DNA of 64,000 nucleotides from Scatophagus argus (Eukaryota > Chordata > Actinopteri > Scatophagidae), in contig NC_058496.1 in assembly GCF_020382885.2 (NCBI RefSeq), forward strand, positions 17,154,501 to 17,218,500, written 5' to 3'. Below, in pieces: positions 35,601-52,753 of the stretch. The notes beneath the pieces were generated by a model that saw only the letters and a program-made list of their open reading frames with translations, searched no databases and was not told the origin of the DNA. The position numbers were made by a program, and so were the translations under genes. Every line of letters starts with the position of its first letter. Position 1 is the first letter of the stretch.

Positions 35601-37517
35601 CACTGGAACACAGTCATGCTGGAACAGAAAAGGGCCTTCCCCAAACTGTTGCCACAAAGGTGGAAGCATAGCATTGTCCAAAATGTCTTGGTATGCTGAA
35701 GCATTAAGATTTCCCTTCACTGGAAGTAAGGGGCCCAACCCCTGAGAAACAGCCTCATATCACACCTGAATTTAATAACCCTTTTGTCTAGATAGTGTAT
35801 ATATTTACACCGTTTCAACAACACCGATCACATTTTCACATTGATTTGTCTACTTCTCAGGCCACGAGGCAGGAAGAGAACACCTAGCTCCAGAGAGACA
35901 AATATGAAGCATGCTCATAAGATTAGCGGGAAGAAGCGAAGACGCAAATCCTACTCTCCTATGAAGAAAAGGAGAAGAGACTCACCAAGTCATCTGGAGG
36001 CACGCCGAATCACAAGGTAGAGCTTTCCCAGCCTGGTTAGTTATAGCTACAATATACATTTTCATGCCTAAAAACAGCAAAAATGTACTGCTGGTCTCAT
36101 CCTCCACCCCCTCAACTGGGCAAGTCTTGAAGTCTTTCCCTCATGCTGATGAGCTGTGTACCATGAAATGGCATTTAGCCAGAGCATGAGATAACCGCCA
36201 TCTCTAAAGCCACTACAGGTGCAATAGAAGCAGATGGCAAACACAGACAATCCAAAATGTAAAAAAAGAATGACAATAACAAGTCTTATCTTGATAACAA
36301 GTCTTATCTCTCATTTCATGCTGTTTTTGACACCAGCAATCCATAAATATGCACAAAGAATATGAAATTAATGTAATACAAATAACAGATTTTATGGAAT
36401 TACTTCTGCACTCATCTACATTGTTTTAAACCTGCCTTAATCAGTATTTTCATACTGATTATTGGCCAAATTACAATGTGAAAAGGGTCATTCATGGTGA
36501 CGAACCCTTAAAGAACTGTTACTTGACTGACATTGTCTTGCTCTAGCAGCTTATTGTTTAGGTTTGACTACCCTCAACCTTGGGCCTAACCTGACACACC
36601 AGATGGTTCGTTTTACAGAAATGCTCTTCAGTTGTCATCTAACTGATGTTCTAGCAGCATCTACACTGACCTCTTTAGAAGGCACCATTGTTGTTTTTGA
36701 GCAAAGCAACACGTCTCTCTTCGTCACACCTAAACCACATAGCTCCTCATAGGACGCTGATTGGTCCAAACCACTATTGTTTGGTCTCACCTTATAAAAT
36801 TTATAATTTTATTTTATATTTGTTACAACTCCAAATAATTGTCTATTAGAGAGCAACATCAGCATTTATTTGGAGTGGTGTTTCCAGTATTCATTCTATT
36901 TAAGTGCTGTTTTTTGGTCTCCTCCTGGAAATTCTTGTCTTTTTAGTTGCTAAATTGCCCCACAGTGTTCACCAGCTACCCAAAAGTAATGCTGATGAGA
37001 GTGGTTGAAGTTAACCAAAAGAGTGAAATTCTTACTCTCAAACCAAAACTTCAGTATCCCTGCAGGGAACTACAGAGTCAGATGATAATACAAGTGAACA
37101 CTTTCTGATTACACAGTCATTTGACACATTTTACATATCAAAATATTCTTTAATGCAGCTTTAAGCTTTAGTAAAATGTACGCGTTACAGCTTTAATTCT
37201 CCTGCTGTCAATTCCACACCACTTTTTTGAATCTCTGCAGTGCCAGGAAGCGGCCCATCCCTTACTTTCGACCTAGTCCTTCCTCCAGTAGTCGGTCCGC
37301 CAGCGTCTCATCCTGGAGCAGCCTCTTCACCCGCAGCCGCAGTCGCAGCCCGATCCACAGCATCAGCCGGAGCCGGAGCAGGAGTCGGAGCCGGAGCTAC
37401 AGTTACTCCTCCTACAGGAGCTACAGCCGTAGTTCATCTTGGAACTCAATCTTTCGGACCCGCAGTCAGAGCAGGAGTCGCGGTTCTTCAAACAAACACA
37501 AAAAAACCAGGCGTTAG
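17472..37517 (+). CDS. srrm4: Srrm4 / nSR100, neural SR-related splicing factor (start exon outside window)
   Basis: Srrm4 is a nuclear vertebrate splicing regulator that binds UGC-containing motifs upstream of short neural exons and promotes their inclusion. Twelve exons join in one frame: 17472-17603, 25604-25687, 25835-25915, 26003-26029, 26339-26389, 29360-29443, 30085-30250, 33511-33830, 34039-34233, 35121-35222, 35861-36016 and 37241-37517, the last ending in TAG. That is about 558 residues. With a start exon of roughly 50 residues it would match the human length of about 611. Visible landmarks are a lysine block (PRPKGKKKKRKSQRKRKRK, then RKKKKKKKKSS), the conserved YDSGNDTSSPPS and SDSGNS motifs, and SR-dipeptide tracts. 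The C-terminal eMIC segment includes KSYSPMKKRRRDSPSHLEAR and RKRPIPYFRPSPSSS. Neighbouring hspb8 on the same strand agrees with the human order. The identification is firm; the N-terminus is unseen. Confidence 0.95.
17930..18770 (-). mobile_element. degraded L1-type LINE ORF2 3' fragment
   Basis: On the - strand an open stretch at 18298-18495 carries the zinc-knuckle-like end of a fish L1 ORF2: LSKCWRNCGAQTGNHFHILL, then SCSKLRLFW. Beyond its stop, interrupted frames still read like the L1 C-terminus, for example a TTANKYMAINWPKP-like piece. Several stops and frameshifts make it non-functional. The boundaries are approximate. Confidence 0.6.
18952..18968. repeat. (AT)n run
   Basis: A short AT dinucleotide run. 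Confidence 0.75.
22027..22090 (-). mobile_element. LINE 3' tail with (GATG)n(GATA)n
   Basis: A tetranucleotide run is followed by ACTTTATTGATCCTGAGGGA. Read on the - strand this is the LINE terminal signature TCAATAAAGT, the same tail as at 6300 and 48170. Only the tail is present, so the insertion was severely 5'-truncated. Confidence 0.65.
22140..22375. repeat. dispersed fish repeat ending in TTAAGTGCCTTGCTCAAGGG
   Basis: The stretch starts with (GAA)n and a CAGCTTTATTGACAG motif. It ends with the GCCTTGCTCAAGGGCACATC phrase that I recognise as common in fish genomes. It is non-coding and probably a LINE-derived repeat. Family assignment is by memory of the motif only. Confidence 0.5.
23470..23978 (-). 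mobile_element. Tc1/mariner transposase remnant, copy 1
   Basis: On the - strand, several frames encode broken pieces of a Tc1-type DDE transposase C-terminal half. They include NLNASAYQDIL, LPPLWQQFGEGPFLFQHD, APVHKAKSIKTWLDEFGVEE and LTNALLHEWEKIPTETLQN. Frameshifts separate the pieces and the N-terminal DNA-binding half is absent. Degenerate terminal repeats remain near 23475 (GTACAAAGG) and 23970 (ACTTTTGTCTA). It is not mobile by itself. It lies inside an srrm4 intron. Confidence 0.85.
23979..24172. mobile_element. MITE with ~69-bp terminal inverted repeats (hAT-like)
   Basis: The left end ATGTCAAACTGGTCCACAGG and the right end CCTGTGGACCAGTTTGACAT are exact inverted copies. The pairing continues through GAGGGCCG, GTGGCTGCAGGTTTT and CCAACCAA for about 69 bp. 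The element is 194 bp and non-coding. It directly abuts the end of the Tc1 remnant. No clear target-site duplication is seen. The hAT assignment is inferred from general appearance. Confidence 0.8.
25604..25687 (+). CDS. srrm4: srrm4 exon (84 nt, lysine/arginine block)
   Basis: The acceptor is CTGTTTGCAG and the donor AAAAG|gtcagt. It encodes PSFDEELSPRPKGKKKKRK followed by SQRKRKRK and matches the human LTPPPSSRGKKKKKK region. Confidence 0.92.
25835..25915 (+). CDS. srrm4: srrm4 exon (81 nt)
   Basis: It encodes SPSRSLSPLRKKKKKKKKSS followed by KKSKRH. The acceptor is CTGTAG and the donor CATAG|gtagtt. Both ends are in phase 2. Confidence 0.92.
   Translation, partial: VSFPQPLATEEEEKEEEEKLQEKQTA
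26003..26029 (+). CDS. srrm4: srrm4 27-nt microexon
   Basis: The acceptor is GCCTTATTCCAG and the donor CACAG|gtacgt. It encodes nine residues (RYTSKKSKH) with both ends in phase 2, so skipping it keeps the frame. A TGC lies at 25990-25992, about 10 nt before the acceptor AG. Srrm4-dependent microexons typically carry such a motif there. It corresponds to the human SFSKKRRH segment. Confidence 0.9.
26339..26389 (+). CDS. srrm4: srrm4 exon (51 nt)
   Basis: It encodes SSSLKRKRKDERKHKK between a CTCACCAG acceptor and an AAAAG|gtcagt donor. It is symmetric in phase 2 and matches the human SSSSPKSKRRDEKRHKK. Confidence 0.92.
26434..26452. repeat. (CA)n microsatellite
   Basis: A short CA run in an srrm4 intron. 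A similar run lies at 27063-27082. Confidence 0.85.
26611..26978 (+). mobile_element. tRNA-like SINE with 12-bp target-site duplication
   Basis: The element body is 26623-26966. It starts GGCGGCACGGTGGTGCAGTGG (A-box-like), with the B-box GGTTCGAATCCC at about 26672. The widespread fish body CGGGTACTCCGGCTTCCTCC and GGCGACCAGTCCAGGGTGTA follow, and it ends at GAAAATGGATG. It is flanked on both sides by the identical direct repeat GATTTACTTGCA (26611-26622 and 26967-26978). This marks target-primed insertion into the srrm4 intron. It encodes no protein. Confidence 0.9.
27063..27082. repeat. (CA)n microsatellite
   Basis: An uninterrupted CA run of about ten units. Confidence 0.9.
28120..28790 (-). 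mobile_element. 5'-truncated LINE (L2/Rex-like) in antisense orientation
   Basis: The - strand frame at 28297-28785 (162 codons) is a LINE ORF2 C-terminus. In order it reads GALLNSIFDSVVPSSLFYG, VVCWGSSIPTADRKRLDK, GERRMIAKLSSLLENDSHPL and SSFSCRLLHLKYVKENYCR. The 3' UTR runs to a (TAAGATA)-type tail near 28120. The reverse transcriptase and endonuclease domains are absent. It is the same general family as the fragment at 5735-6342. Confidence 0.85.
29360..29443 (+). CDS. srrm4: srrm4 exon (84 nt, arginine/serine block)
   Basis: It encodes SRTHSRRRRRYRRSESDSSS followed by CQSSTED. The acceptor is TCCTTCAG and the donor GACAG|gtagga. It matches the human HRHHRCPSRSQSSESR-like region. Other frames here are also open and should not be mistaken for the product. 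Confidence 0.9.
29444..30084 (+). other. srrm4: srrm4 intron
   Basis: AT-rich with a T-tract near 29990. Nothing else is recognised. Confidence 0.7.
30085..30250 (+). CDS. srrm4: srrm4 exon (166 nt)
   Basis: The acceptor is CCCCACAG and the donor GCCACC|gtaagt. It goes from phase 2 to phase 0. It encodes a weakly conserved stretch including HQALGDLTAVVEDTNGVLDQ, aligned by position with the human LGYLSARGVITG segment. It is called mainly from splice sites and phase. Confidence 0.85.
30251..33510 (+). other. srrm4: srrm4 intron, AT-rich
   Basis: No exon or clear element is recognised. A pyrimidine-rich CTTT tract lies at 31710-31760, and short A- and T-runs are scattered through it. Confidence 0.65.
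33511..33830 (+). CDS. srrm4: srrm4 exon (320 nt, DSGNDTSSPPS motif)
   Basis: It encodes ILSSKPGSEVLHRKGSQHLP, then the strongly conserved YDSGNDTSSPPSSKT and DNISDSGNSVTS motifs. The acceptor is TGTTTGCAG and the donor AAGAG|gtaatg. It goes from phase 0 to phase 2. These motifs are diagnostic of SRRM4. Confidence 0.95.
34039..34233 (+). CDS. srrm4: srrm4 exon (195 nt, SR-rich)
   Basis: It encodes a segment rich in SR dipeptides, including SSSSRSRSRSSGSSRYSGRY and TRSLSPSS. The acceptor is CTTTGCAG and the donor TGCAG|gtggat. It starts and ends in phase 2. Confidence 0.92.
34234..35120 (+). other. srrm4: srrm4 intron with a percomorph-type repeat
   Basis: Mostly occupied by the repeat at 34360-34830. 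No exon is seen. Confidence 0.7.
34360..34830. repeat. degraded dispersed fish repeat (MITE-like)
   Basis: It carries phrases I recognise from an abundant fish repeat. One is ACTATTAAACTGATTGCATG, then ACATTCACGTCTCCCTCAAG. Near 34680-34790 are ACTTTATGTTTAGCACTCAT, AACACTGTGAGCATG and TACAGCCTCA. It is non-coding, and its ends are not sharply defined. Confidence 0.5.
35121..35222 (+). CDS. srrm4: srrm4 exon (102 nt)
   Basis: It encodes SYSRSPSYSSDLSRRGSVAS and RGSYSRYKAD. The acceptor is TTGGCAG and the donor GACAG|gtaaac. It is symmetric in phase 2. Confidence 0.93.
35283..35797 (-). mobile_element. Tc1/mariner element, internally deleted, copy 2
   Basis: The terminal repeats are CACTATATAGACAAAGGTAT at the left and CTTTTGTCTAGATAGTG at the right, flanked by TA on both sides. 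The total of 515 bp is far below the 1.2-1.6 kb of intact Tc1 elements. - strand frames contain LPPLWQQFGEGPFLFQHD, SIKTWFDEFGVEELDW and SPDLNPIKHLWDELE. The last carries the catalytic-region DLNPIEHLWD-like motif. A C14 tract at 35365-35378 and frame breaks make it dead. It sits between two srrm4 exons. Confidence 0.92.
35365..35378. repeat. C14 homopolymer
   Basis: A run of 14 C residues inside Tc1 copy 2. It may be prone to assembly length error. Confidence 0.9.
35861..36016 (+). CDS. srrm4: srrm4 exon (156 nt, first half of eMIC region)
   Basis: It encodes RPRGRKRTPSSRETN, then KKRRRKSYSPMKKRRRDSPS and HLEARRIT. The second part is almost identical to the conserved vertebrate eMIC (enhancer of microexons) region. 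The acceptor is CTTCTCAG and the donor ACAAG|gtagag. Confidence 0.95.
36017..37240 (+). other. srrm4: last srrm4 intron
   Basis: A duplicated phrase AACAAGTCTTATCT appears at about 36280-36310. No exon or recognisable element is otherwise seen. Confidence 0.65.
37241..37517 (+). CDS. srrm4: srrm4 terminal coding exon
   Basis: It encodes SARKRPIPYFRPSPSSS, the second half of the eMIC region, then a serine/arginine tail ending NKHKKTRR and TAG at 37515-37517. The acceptor is AATCTCTGCAG. A +1 frame is also open through the exon but lacks the conserved motif. Confidence 0.95.
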
Positions 37518-37917
37518 ATTTCTTAGAGAACATTAATGGACTGAAATGCTGGTTGTGTTTTCAGTTGCGAGCAGGGACAATGGATGTTGGAGCAACTGAC
37601 TGTGTATGTCTCTGTTCTCCGCTTTGACGCTTGAGTGGAAATGTCCAAGCAGGGGTCCGACTATGTCTTTCAATGATGCAGTCTTGTACACTCACCCACA
37701 GAGACCACTGGAGACTGAATGTCTTTTTGTTTGTTTGTTTTGCTCTTGTACTGTATCCTCTTGCATCAGCTCTCACAGTGGCCTGAGACTGTTCATCTTG
37801 TAGATATTTACAATAGACACTGCACATAGGACAGAAACAGTATTCCTGTATTTGGTCAACGAACATTGCTGTTCCTTATTTTTAAGTCCATGAACTTCAC
37901 ATTAGATTACTCTCTTA

Positions 37918-37923
37918 AATAAA
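37918..37923 (+). terminator. srrm4: candidate srrm4 poly(A) signal AATAAA
   Basis: AATAAA lies about 400 bp after the stop codon, the first canonical hexamer I see downstream. The human gene has a much longer 3' UTR, so this may not be the only site. Confidence 0.45.
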
Positions 37924-39130
37924 TGCTTTAAAATTGTTTAACAACTTAATATTTGTATTAAAATTGATTAATTGGTGCATAATAAGGCTTGAAGGTAGAA
38001 GGGTTGCTTCCAGTTTTGTTCTGTTTTCTTTTTTGTTTTTGCAATATACACAGTATGTGCTGGCTAATGCAAGTGCAGTTACACCTGATAATTGCTTTAA
38101 AAGTTTCATAGGACATTGGACATTTACTGCCAATGTAAGGTCTCTGTGTTGCAGGTTTCGCACAGAGAAGTGAAGTATTGATGTAACATTTGAGCCGTTT
38201 GATCCAAGTTGTACAAATGGCTTCAAAGGGATCGTTGTCAGGAATAAGGAAAAGGTTCATTGCTCTGATCTTCAGCACTTCACACGGTAGAGAACAAACG
38301 TGTTTCCCCTGAAAAATGAATCGGCAGGGGTGGACTGACGGCAAGCAAACTGCATGTCAGCTCAAATGTCAAATTAATTTATCCTCTGATCAGGTGGAAA
38401 ACAATCGAAATGCCAGTCCATGTAATACAACAGAGAGCGATTGAAACCTTGGGCAGGGACAGGGAGGGGGATTTCTTTTGACAAAATCTTCAAGGTGTCA
38501 AGGAGGTATTTTCCTTAACCACTCATGGCGAATTAAACATTAAGTGAATTTCTTTTGGGAAATGTATACTTTAAAGGTTATTATAATAGGCTGTCTTATG
38601 CAAATGCTAAAATTGTGACTTAGTTTGTCTGCACTTACTGTATATCAATCTCTGACTTTTTATTTGATACTTGATTAGATTTCAAAAGTTGACACAAAAG
38701 AAAAAGATGGCCCTCGTTTAGCCTGAACTCTGGAGTAGTATTGATTCTCGTTTACTTGAATAATGTTTTCTTGTGCCGACACTGGAACCAAACATATACA
38801 TCAAAAGTGTTTTTGTTCTGGAGTTACATCACAACAGAAGGTCAAGTTTTGAACTGTGCATATTTATTACTTATTTAATATTTATTGGTTTGTTGTCCCT
38901 CTCAGTGGTGGTCAGTCTTTCTATGCAACACTGTCAATTTCTAGTTATTGTGACACTGCTGTAATTTCATGTTGGGTTTTTGTAAATTATTCTTGGGTTT
39001 GTACACATTACTCACACATAAACCTCAAAGGATAAGCAGATGTTTGATGGAGGAGCAAAAATTGGAATGGCAGAAAAGATGTTGAAGTTCCTGTCTGACC
39101 TTTTGTTTTAGTTACTTTATTTTAAACAAA

Positions 39131-40057
39131 AGTCTGACATTTTGGGAAACACACTTATTTGCTTTCTTGCAGCTGAAAGGATTGATGCCACTCTCATATC
39201 TGTCTGTTAGATATCTTATTTCTGGATTGGACCATCAAAGGTTAACAAAATCCATCTTCCAACTCCTTTAAGATTGCTTTGTAAATTATATCCTGTGTGT
39301 TTAGTTCAGACAAAATATTAATGTAAAATTTTTTCCCGGCCAGGAAAATCCTAAAATCTCACAATCACAGTGCCCAGCCAGAAAATAGTCCCACACATAA
39401 CCCCTCATAAAACCACAGCGTTTTGTTCTTATGTTGTTTTTGGTACAGATTAAACAAATAAGAAATAATGTTAATTAATGAGCTTTAAAGGTGCTGTTAG
39501 TTGCTTTTCTTTTTTCTTTCTTTTTTTTTTTTGCCTTTTACTGGAACCTAATGAAGTGTTTCCTCTTTTTTCTGGTCTTTATGCTAAACTAAGCTAGCTG
39601 GCTGCTAATCATATCTTCACATTCATATGTGTAAGAGCCTGTTTTCCCTCTTTTGTGTTAGTACAATGATGTAATGCACACTTTGAACACTGGGTGGCAG
39701 TTACCGGTAAAGGGCACCAGAAGTATTTATAACTGGAAGATTATGAGGGGCTAGGTGTTGTTGCCGGGGGGAAGCCTAAAGTTTTTGACTGTGGTCACGG
39801 TGGTGTAAGAGGTAAAATGTGATATGTGTTAATTTAAATATCGTTATTGTAAATAAAAGAAGCAAGAAAATCATGGAGATTAGAAATCGTCTGCAGTCAT
39901 TGCGTGTCTGATATGTAAAGAAAAGCCAGTGGCGCGCATCAATTATAAGCAAACGGCTTATAGGAAAGCCGTTACAATATGAAAGTGGCATCAATCTTCA
40001 ATTCTGACTCTCAACAAGAAATCAAATAAGCATATTTTCCAAAATATCAAACTATTC
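39131..40057. mobile_element. long-TIR MITE (family A) split by a solo LTR
   Basis: The left end (TCTGACATTTTGGGAAACAC, then TTATTTGCTTTCTTGCAGCT) is mirrored by the right end (AGAAATCAAATAAGCATATT, then AAAATATCAAACTATTCC). The pairing continues through the block GATTGATGCCACTCTCATAT against ATATGAAAGTGGCATCAATC. The inverted repeats are long and the element is non-coding. A 347-bp LTR at 39630-39976 interrupts the right arm. Removing it and one target copy would leave a MITE of about 575 bp. Other copies are at 1525-1735 and 53463-53981. Confidence 0.8.
39630..39976 (+). mobile_element. solo LTR with 5-bp target-site duplication ATATG
   Basis: The 347-bp element begins TGTAAGAGCC and ends GCCGTTACA (TGTAA...TTACA ends). 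It is flanked by ATATG at 39625-39629 and again at 39977-39981. The host MITE sequence resumes seamlessly after the second copy. The + orientation is favoured by a TATTTATAA box near 39725 followed by AATAAA near 39853. No internal coding part is present, as expected for a recombined solo LTR. The superfamily cannot be assigned from sequence alone. Confidence 0.8.
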
Positions 40058-41536
40058 CGTTGAAGTCGTAAAGGCTGCTTTGACTCCAGAGTTTGCATCT
40101 GCAAAAAAGTTTGAAACTGCCTTTCCATATAATTAAGAGAGTTATATTTCTCAGTCATTTCAAATCCATCTTCCTGACTGCGTAACTGCTCCAGGCCTGA
40201 CGGACTGCACTCTATGCACTCAATACTCTCAGCTTATTTCCCTGAATGTCATATAAATTGGACGGATGAGGGAATTATGACGCTCGAAGAGGAAGGAACT
40301 CGGCACAAAAGTCATCCATAAACTCTAAACTGATGATGACTCATGTCAACCAGTGTTGACTAAGGTGCCTGTGAAAGATTTGTGCAGTCATGTTGATTAA
40401 TTTTCTAGATGGGTACCCAGGCCAATGGCCCTCTTCTCAGCTCACAATGTAAAGTTTACATCAGTTGTTGTGCAAAATAATTTTGAATATGTAATTACTG
40501 TTGTGTAAATATGCATCTGCGTTGTATAAACTATGAAAAAGGTGTGATTATTTGATTTAGAGAATGTGATTTGGGCCATGCTGGACGTTAAAACATGTGA
40601 TATAGATATGATGCATTTAAAAGTGAAAGAGGAAAAGGCGACCATGTGTCAGTCAGGCATCAGTCAATAGACTCTTGATGTCTTTGTGCTAAAGATCTGG
40701 TCTTTTGCTATTATTTATTTGTTAATTTGCTATTGTTAATTCTCAATAACAAGGTCATATAACAATAGTGTTCCAGTGTTTCAGTGTTACATTATGCATA
40801 TCCTTGTTTTCCATATGAACGGCATATTGCAAAACCATATGTATTTCATACTGTCACACTTTATCTTTTGTCAGGGGAAACCCCACACTGTAATGATATG
40901 TCACTTGGTAATTGAATTGTCCCCGACATAACCCCATGAAATCATCTTTCCCTTTCATTGCGTGTTAAGAAATTCTATATAAAATCATACTCTGAGTAAA
41001 AATGTCACTGCGGTTTGTTCTATGTTCTGAGCACATATTTGTTTTCCGCCGTAAACACGGGCCATCTTCACAAAGTTGACTTCTTAGCTGTTTTGTTTTA
41101 TCCGTACTGTGACATCAGTGTTAGACCGGCAGCTCTGCGTTATTTTCTATTAAAAAACCTGTGAGTCACTAAGACGGAGTGAGCTCCGACCCCGTATGAG
41201 TGACATGTGGACAGTAACTTAATTTGGTAAAAGGGAGGCTGGTCTGTGGTCAGCTGTTGTCCCTACTCTGCAAAAAGTATCCACATCAGCGAGTCACTTA
41301 AAGCTAAATTTAAGTCTTAAACTGTTTTTTTTTACATCAACGAAGGGTTGAAACTGTTGAGTTGGATAGAACAACTAATTCATTTATCCTATTTTCTCTC
41401 GCTTACATTGATTTGAAGACTCTGTAGAAGTTGTTAGATGGATATTTTTTGCAGTGCGTGTACCTCTCCAGATCCTCCTAGCACTTTTCCGACACTTGTT
41501 CTGTGCCGACTCACCGTCTGGGAAATCGCCATGCAG

Positions 41537-41543
41537 TATAAAA
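41537..41543 (+). promoter_or_regulatory. hspb8: hspb8 TATA box
   Basis: TATAAAA lies 247 bp before the hspb8 start codon and is followed by a plausible 5' UTR. No other good TATA lies nearer. Transcription would start about 30 bp downstream. I saw no convincing heat shock element within about 150 bp upstream. Confidence 0.6.
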
Positions 41544-41783
41544 CCCGCAGCCAGGAGGAATTACTTTACTCGAAGAGTTTAGGAAAGGCAGCGTAAGCTT
41601 CAGAGGAGATTGTTGTTGGACCAGCTGATTACGTAAAGGTGATGCGCCTAATTCAGAAGAGATAAAAGTTTGACCACGCGTAGACATAAGTAGTTCTGTT
41701 TTTCAAAAGAAAAAAAAAAGTTTTATTTCGGGGTCGTTTGGCACAAATAGCCCAGCTTAAACTGGTTTTGAACCCAGCGGGAC

Positions 41784-50623
<8,840 letters not shown>

Positions 50624-51176
50624 GCCCCCACCTCCCAACTAACGTAACAGATCATCTGGCACAGACAATTTCAAGTTTGTTATGAAATGCGTGGCCTTCA
50701 GCTTCATGTTGTTAGACACCTGGAAATAAGATGTCTAAGATTTACAAGGAAAATAAGTCCCATTTGATATGCTCAAGGCAAAACTGAGTCACAGAGTTAA
50801 GCATCTGACTTTAATGAAAATGAAAATCTGTTTTTCTCGTTGCAGCTTTCGATTTCTTAATCATTTATATTTATCTATATTGATGTACTTTGTATTAGTG
50901 GCAGAAGATTGCTATTTCTTCATTCACAGAAAAGATTCTTTGAAGAACTCACAAATATTTTCAGAATAGTAAAGTGCTTTTAAACTACTTTGTGGAATTT
51001 CTTTTTTTTTTTTTTTAAAGATCATTGGTTGTTTATTTTTCAGAAATTTGAAAGCTGTGCCCTGTGACTCAACTGTAGTGGTAATGATTGTAAACTTGAG
51101 CCTAGAATTTGGGGTACTGTTTCAACAGCTAGAGCACATTAAGCCTTCAGTGTGTTAACTTGCCTTGTGCTGCATA

Positions 51177-51182
51177 AATAAA
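51177..51182 (+). terminator. hspb8: hspb8 poly(A) signal, proximal
   Basis: AATAAA lies about 550 bp after the stop. It is the first of two candidate sites. Confidence 0.5.
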
Positions 51183-51271
51183 TCGTGCATCTTGAAGTTG
51201 TGCAAGAACTGTTGGGCCACTGATACATTATAAGTCACAGCATCCTTAATAAGAAGTAAATTAATATGACA

Positions 51272-51286
51272 GTGTGTGTGTGTGTG
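51272..51286. repeat. (GT)n microsatellite
   Basis: A short GT run between the two candidate hspb8 poly(A) signals. Confidence 0.8.
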
Positions 51287-51773
51287 AACTTCTCAAGATC
51301 AAATTTATATTTTATTCATGCAGTTAATTTAGTGGAACAGTCTTTGCATAAAACATATTGTATGTGATTTATTTGATTTTGAAAGAAATGACAAATGTGC
51401 CTTTATTTACTTGAGTGCCCTGAAATTCTTCAGTTCCACGGTTGTTTATCTTTTGAGTTAATGAATGTCAATGAAACTGACAAGAAACGAAAGTAATTTA
51501 CCTTTTCTGGCTCCATTAGAGGGTGAATTGTGTGAATTAATACTGTATTCTGTATTGTATATATACTTTTAATATGCTTCAATATGTGCCAATTCATTCT
51601 AAATATTAATCTGAAGTGTTCCAGGTTTTTGCAATATGGTTTGAATTTTTCTTTTCTATTTGAGCATTCAGAAAGACAGCTGCATGATAGTTGGAGCAGA
51701 TAGGCTGACTTGTATGCCAAAGATATTTGTTTCCTGCTTTCTGTTCCGTTGATGTCTTTGTACTGGCTGATGC

Positions 51774-51779
51774 AATAAA
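51774..51779 (+). terminator. hspb8: hspb8 poly(A) signal, distal
   Basis: AATAAA in the context TGCAATAAAAATGTCC, about 1.15 kb after the stop. It is followed by a T/GT-rich stretch (AGTGTGTCTT), typical of a functional cleavage site. Confidence 0.6.
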
Positions 51780-52602
51780 AATGTCCAGCCAATCTCCTAG
51801 TGTGTCTTAACATCTGTGTCTTTTATTGAGAACCGTGCCACTCACAGGCCTGGTTCCAGGGATCCAGGGAGCCTGTGGTGTTATTGTTGGATAACAGAAG
51901 GAATTGGGCAGCAGATTAGCAGAGGGCTTAGCGCTGGGTGAGATTGGCACTGCTGTCTGCTGCAGAAGGGCTGAACGCATGGAGGCAGCACTGCCAGAGC
52001 CTTTGTATGCAAAAGTGCAAAAAAGTGGGGCAGTTTCGCTGCATGTTGTGTGATGCAAAATAATGTAATCTTCTCTGTGTATTGGAACCAAGGGGGATGA
52101 TTGGTTTAAATTTAAAAAGTTTCCAAACTTGAGCCATGCTGAAGAAACAACAAAGGTCCTCAACAGTTTTGGCCATGCAAAGGCACCGCTTTGTGTGATG
52201 TGCCGGCTCGCATACACGGTTGTATTTATTGGCATTAGATGATATGTGTGGACTTGTGCTGCCATGGCAACAGCATAATTGGAATCATGCCAGTTTCTCC
52301 TTGGGCAAGTTACTCATGTAGAAGTGACTAAGGCACAGCTGTGCAAATGCATAGTATCTGATTAATGTCAAAACCTCTTAGCTGAAACAGCATGATAATT
52401 AATCTCTTTTTTAATTTTGCACTCACATATTTTCAGAGGTAACAAAGAATATGAAGCTCATAAATGTGATCGCACATTCATAAACAGTTGCAAAAGTCAC
52501 ATATAGTCACCCACAGTTAATTTCAGGATTGAGAGAAAGAAAAAGCATGTTGAAAAAATGAGTAAAACCAACACAGCATTAAACATTTTCACATGCTATT
52601 GC
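51780..52602. other. gap between two convergent small heat shock genes
   Basis: About 0.8 kb separates the distal hspb8 poly(A) signal from that of the opposing gene. A 152-codon open frame on the - strand (51807-52265) has no recognisable domain, and I do not call it a gene. Confidence 0.6.
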
Positions 52603-52608
52603 TTTATT
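52603..52608 (-). terminator. poly(A) signal of the HSPB1-type gene
   Basis: TTTATT on the + strand reads AATAAA on the - strand, about 145 bp after the stop codon at 52754-52756. It implies a short 3' UTR. Confidence 0.65.
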
Positions 52609-52753
52609 GGTGCTCCAAAGACAGCGTGGTTACATGGTTATTATATCTAATCACTAAAATGCATCTTTAGAACTGTTGCAAGGCAAGCTATGCAGGATAT
52701 TTGAGTATTTTGTTAATATATAGTGTGTGCAACATTTTGGAGGTACTGAAATT

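Larger units (their letters stand above)
37924..41536. other. srrm4-hspb8 intergenic region
   Basis: No gene is recognised. It contains a MITE with a nested solo LTR (39131-40057). Part of the left side may be srrm4 3' UTR. Confidence 0.6.

Noticed and set aside
37227-37536. Alternative frame across the last srrm4 exon (Ala/Gly/Pro-rich)
   Set aside because: It is a shadow of the SR-repeat codons. The conserved eMIC motif and the splice phase select the SR frame.
51807-52265. 152-codon open frame on the - strand between the two small heat shock genes
   Set aside because: It has no recognisable domain, no splice or promoter signals and overlaps other open frames. It could be chance, although its length makes it worth an RNA check.
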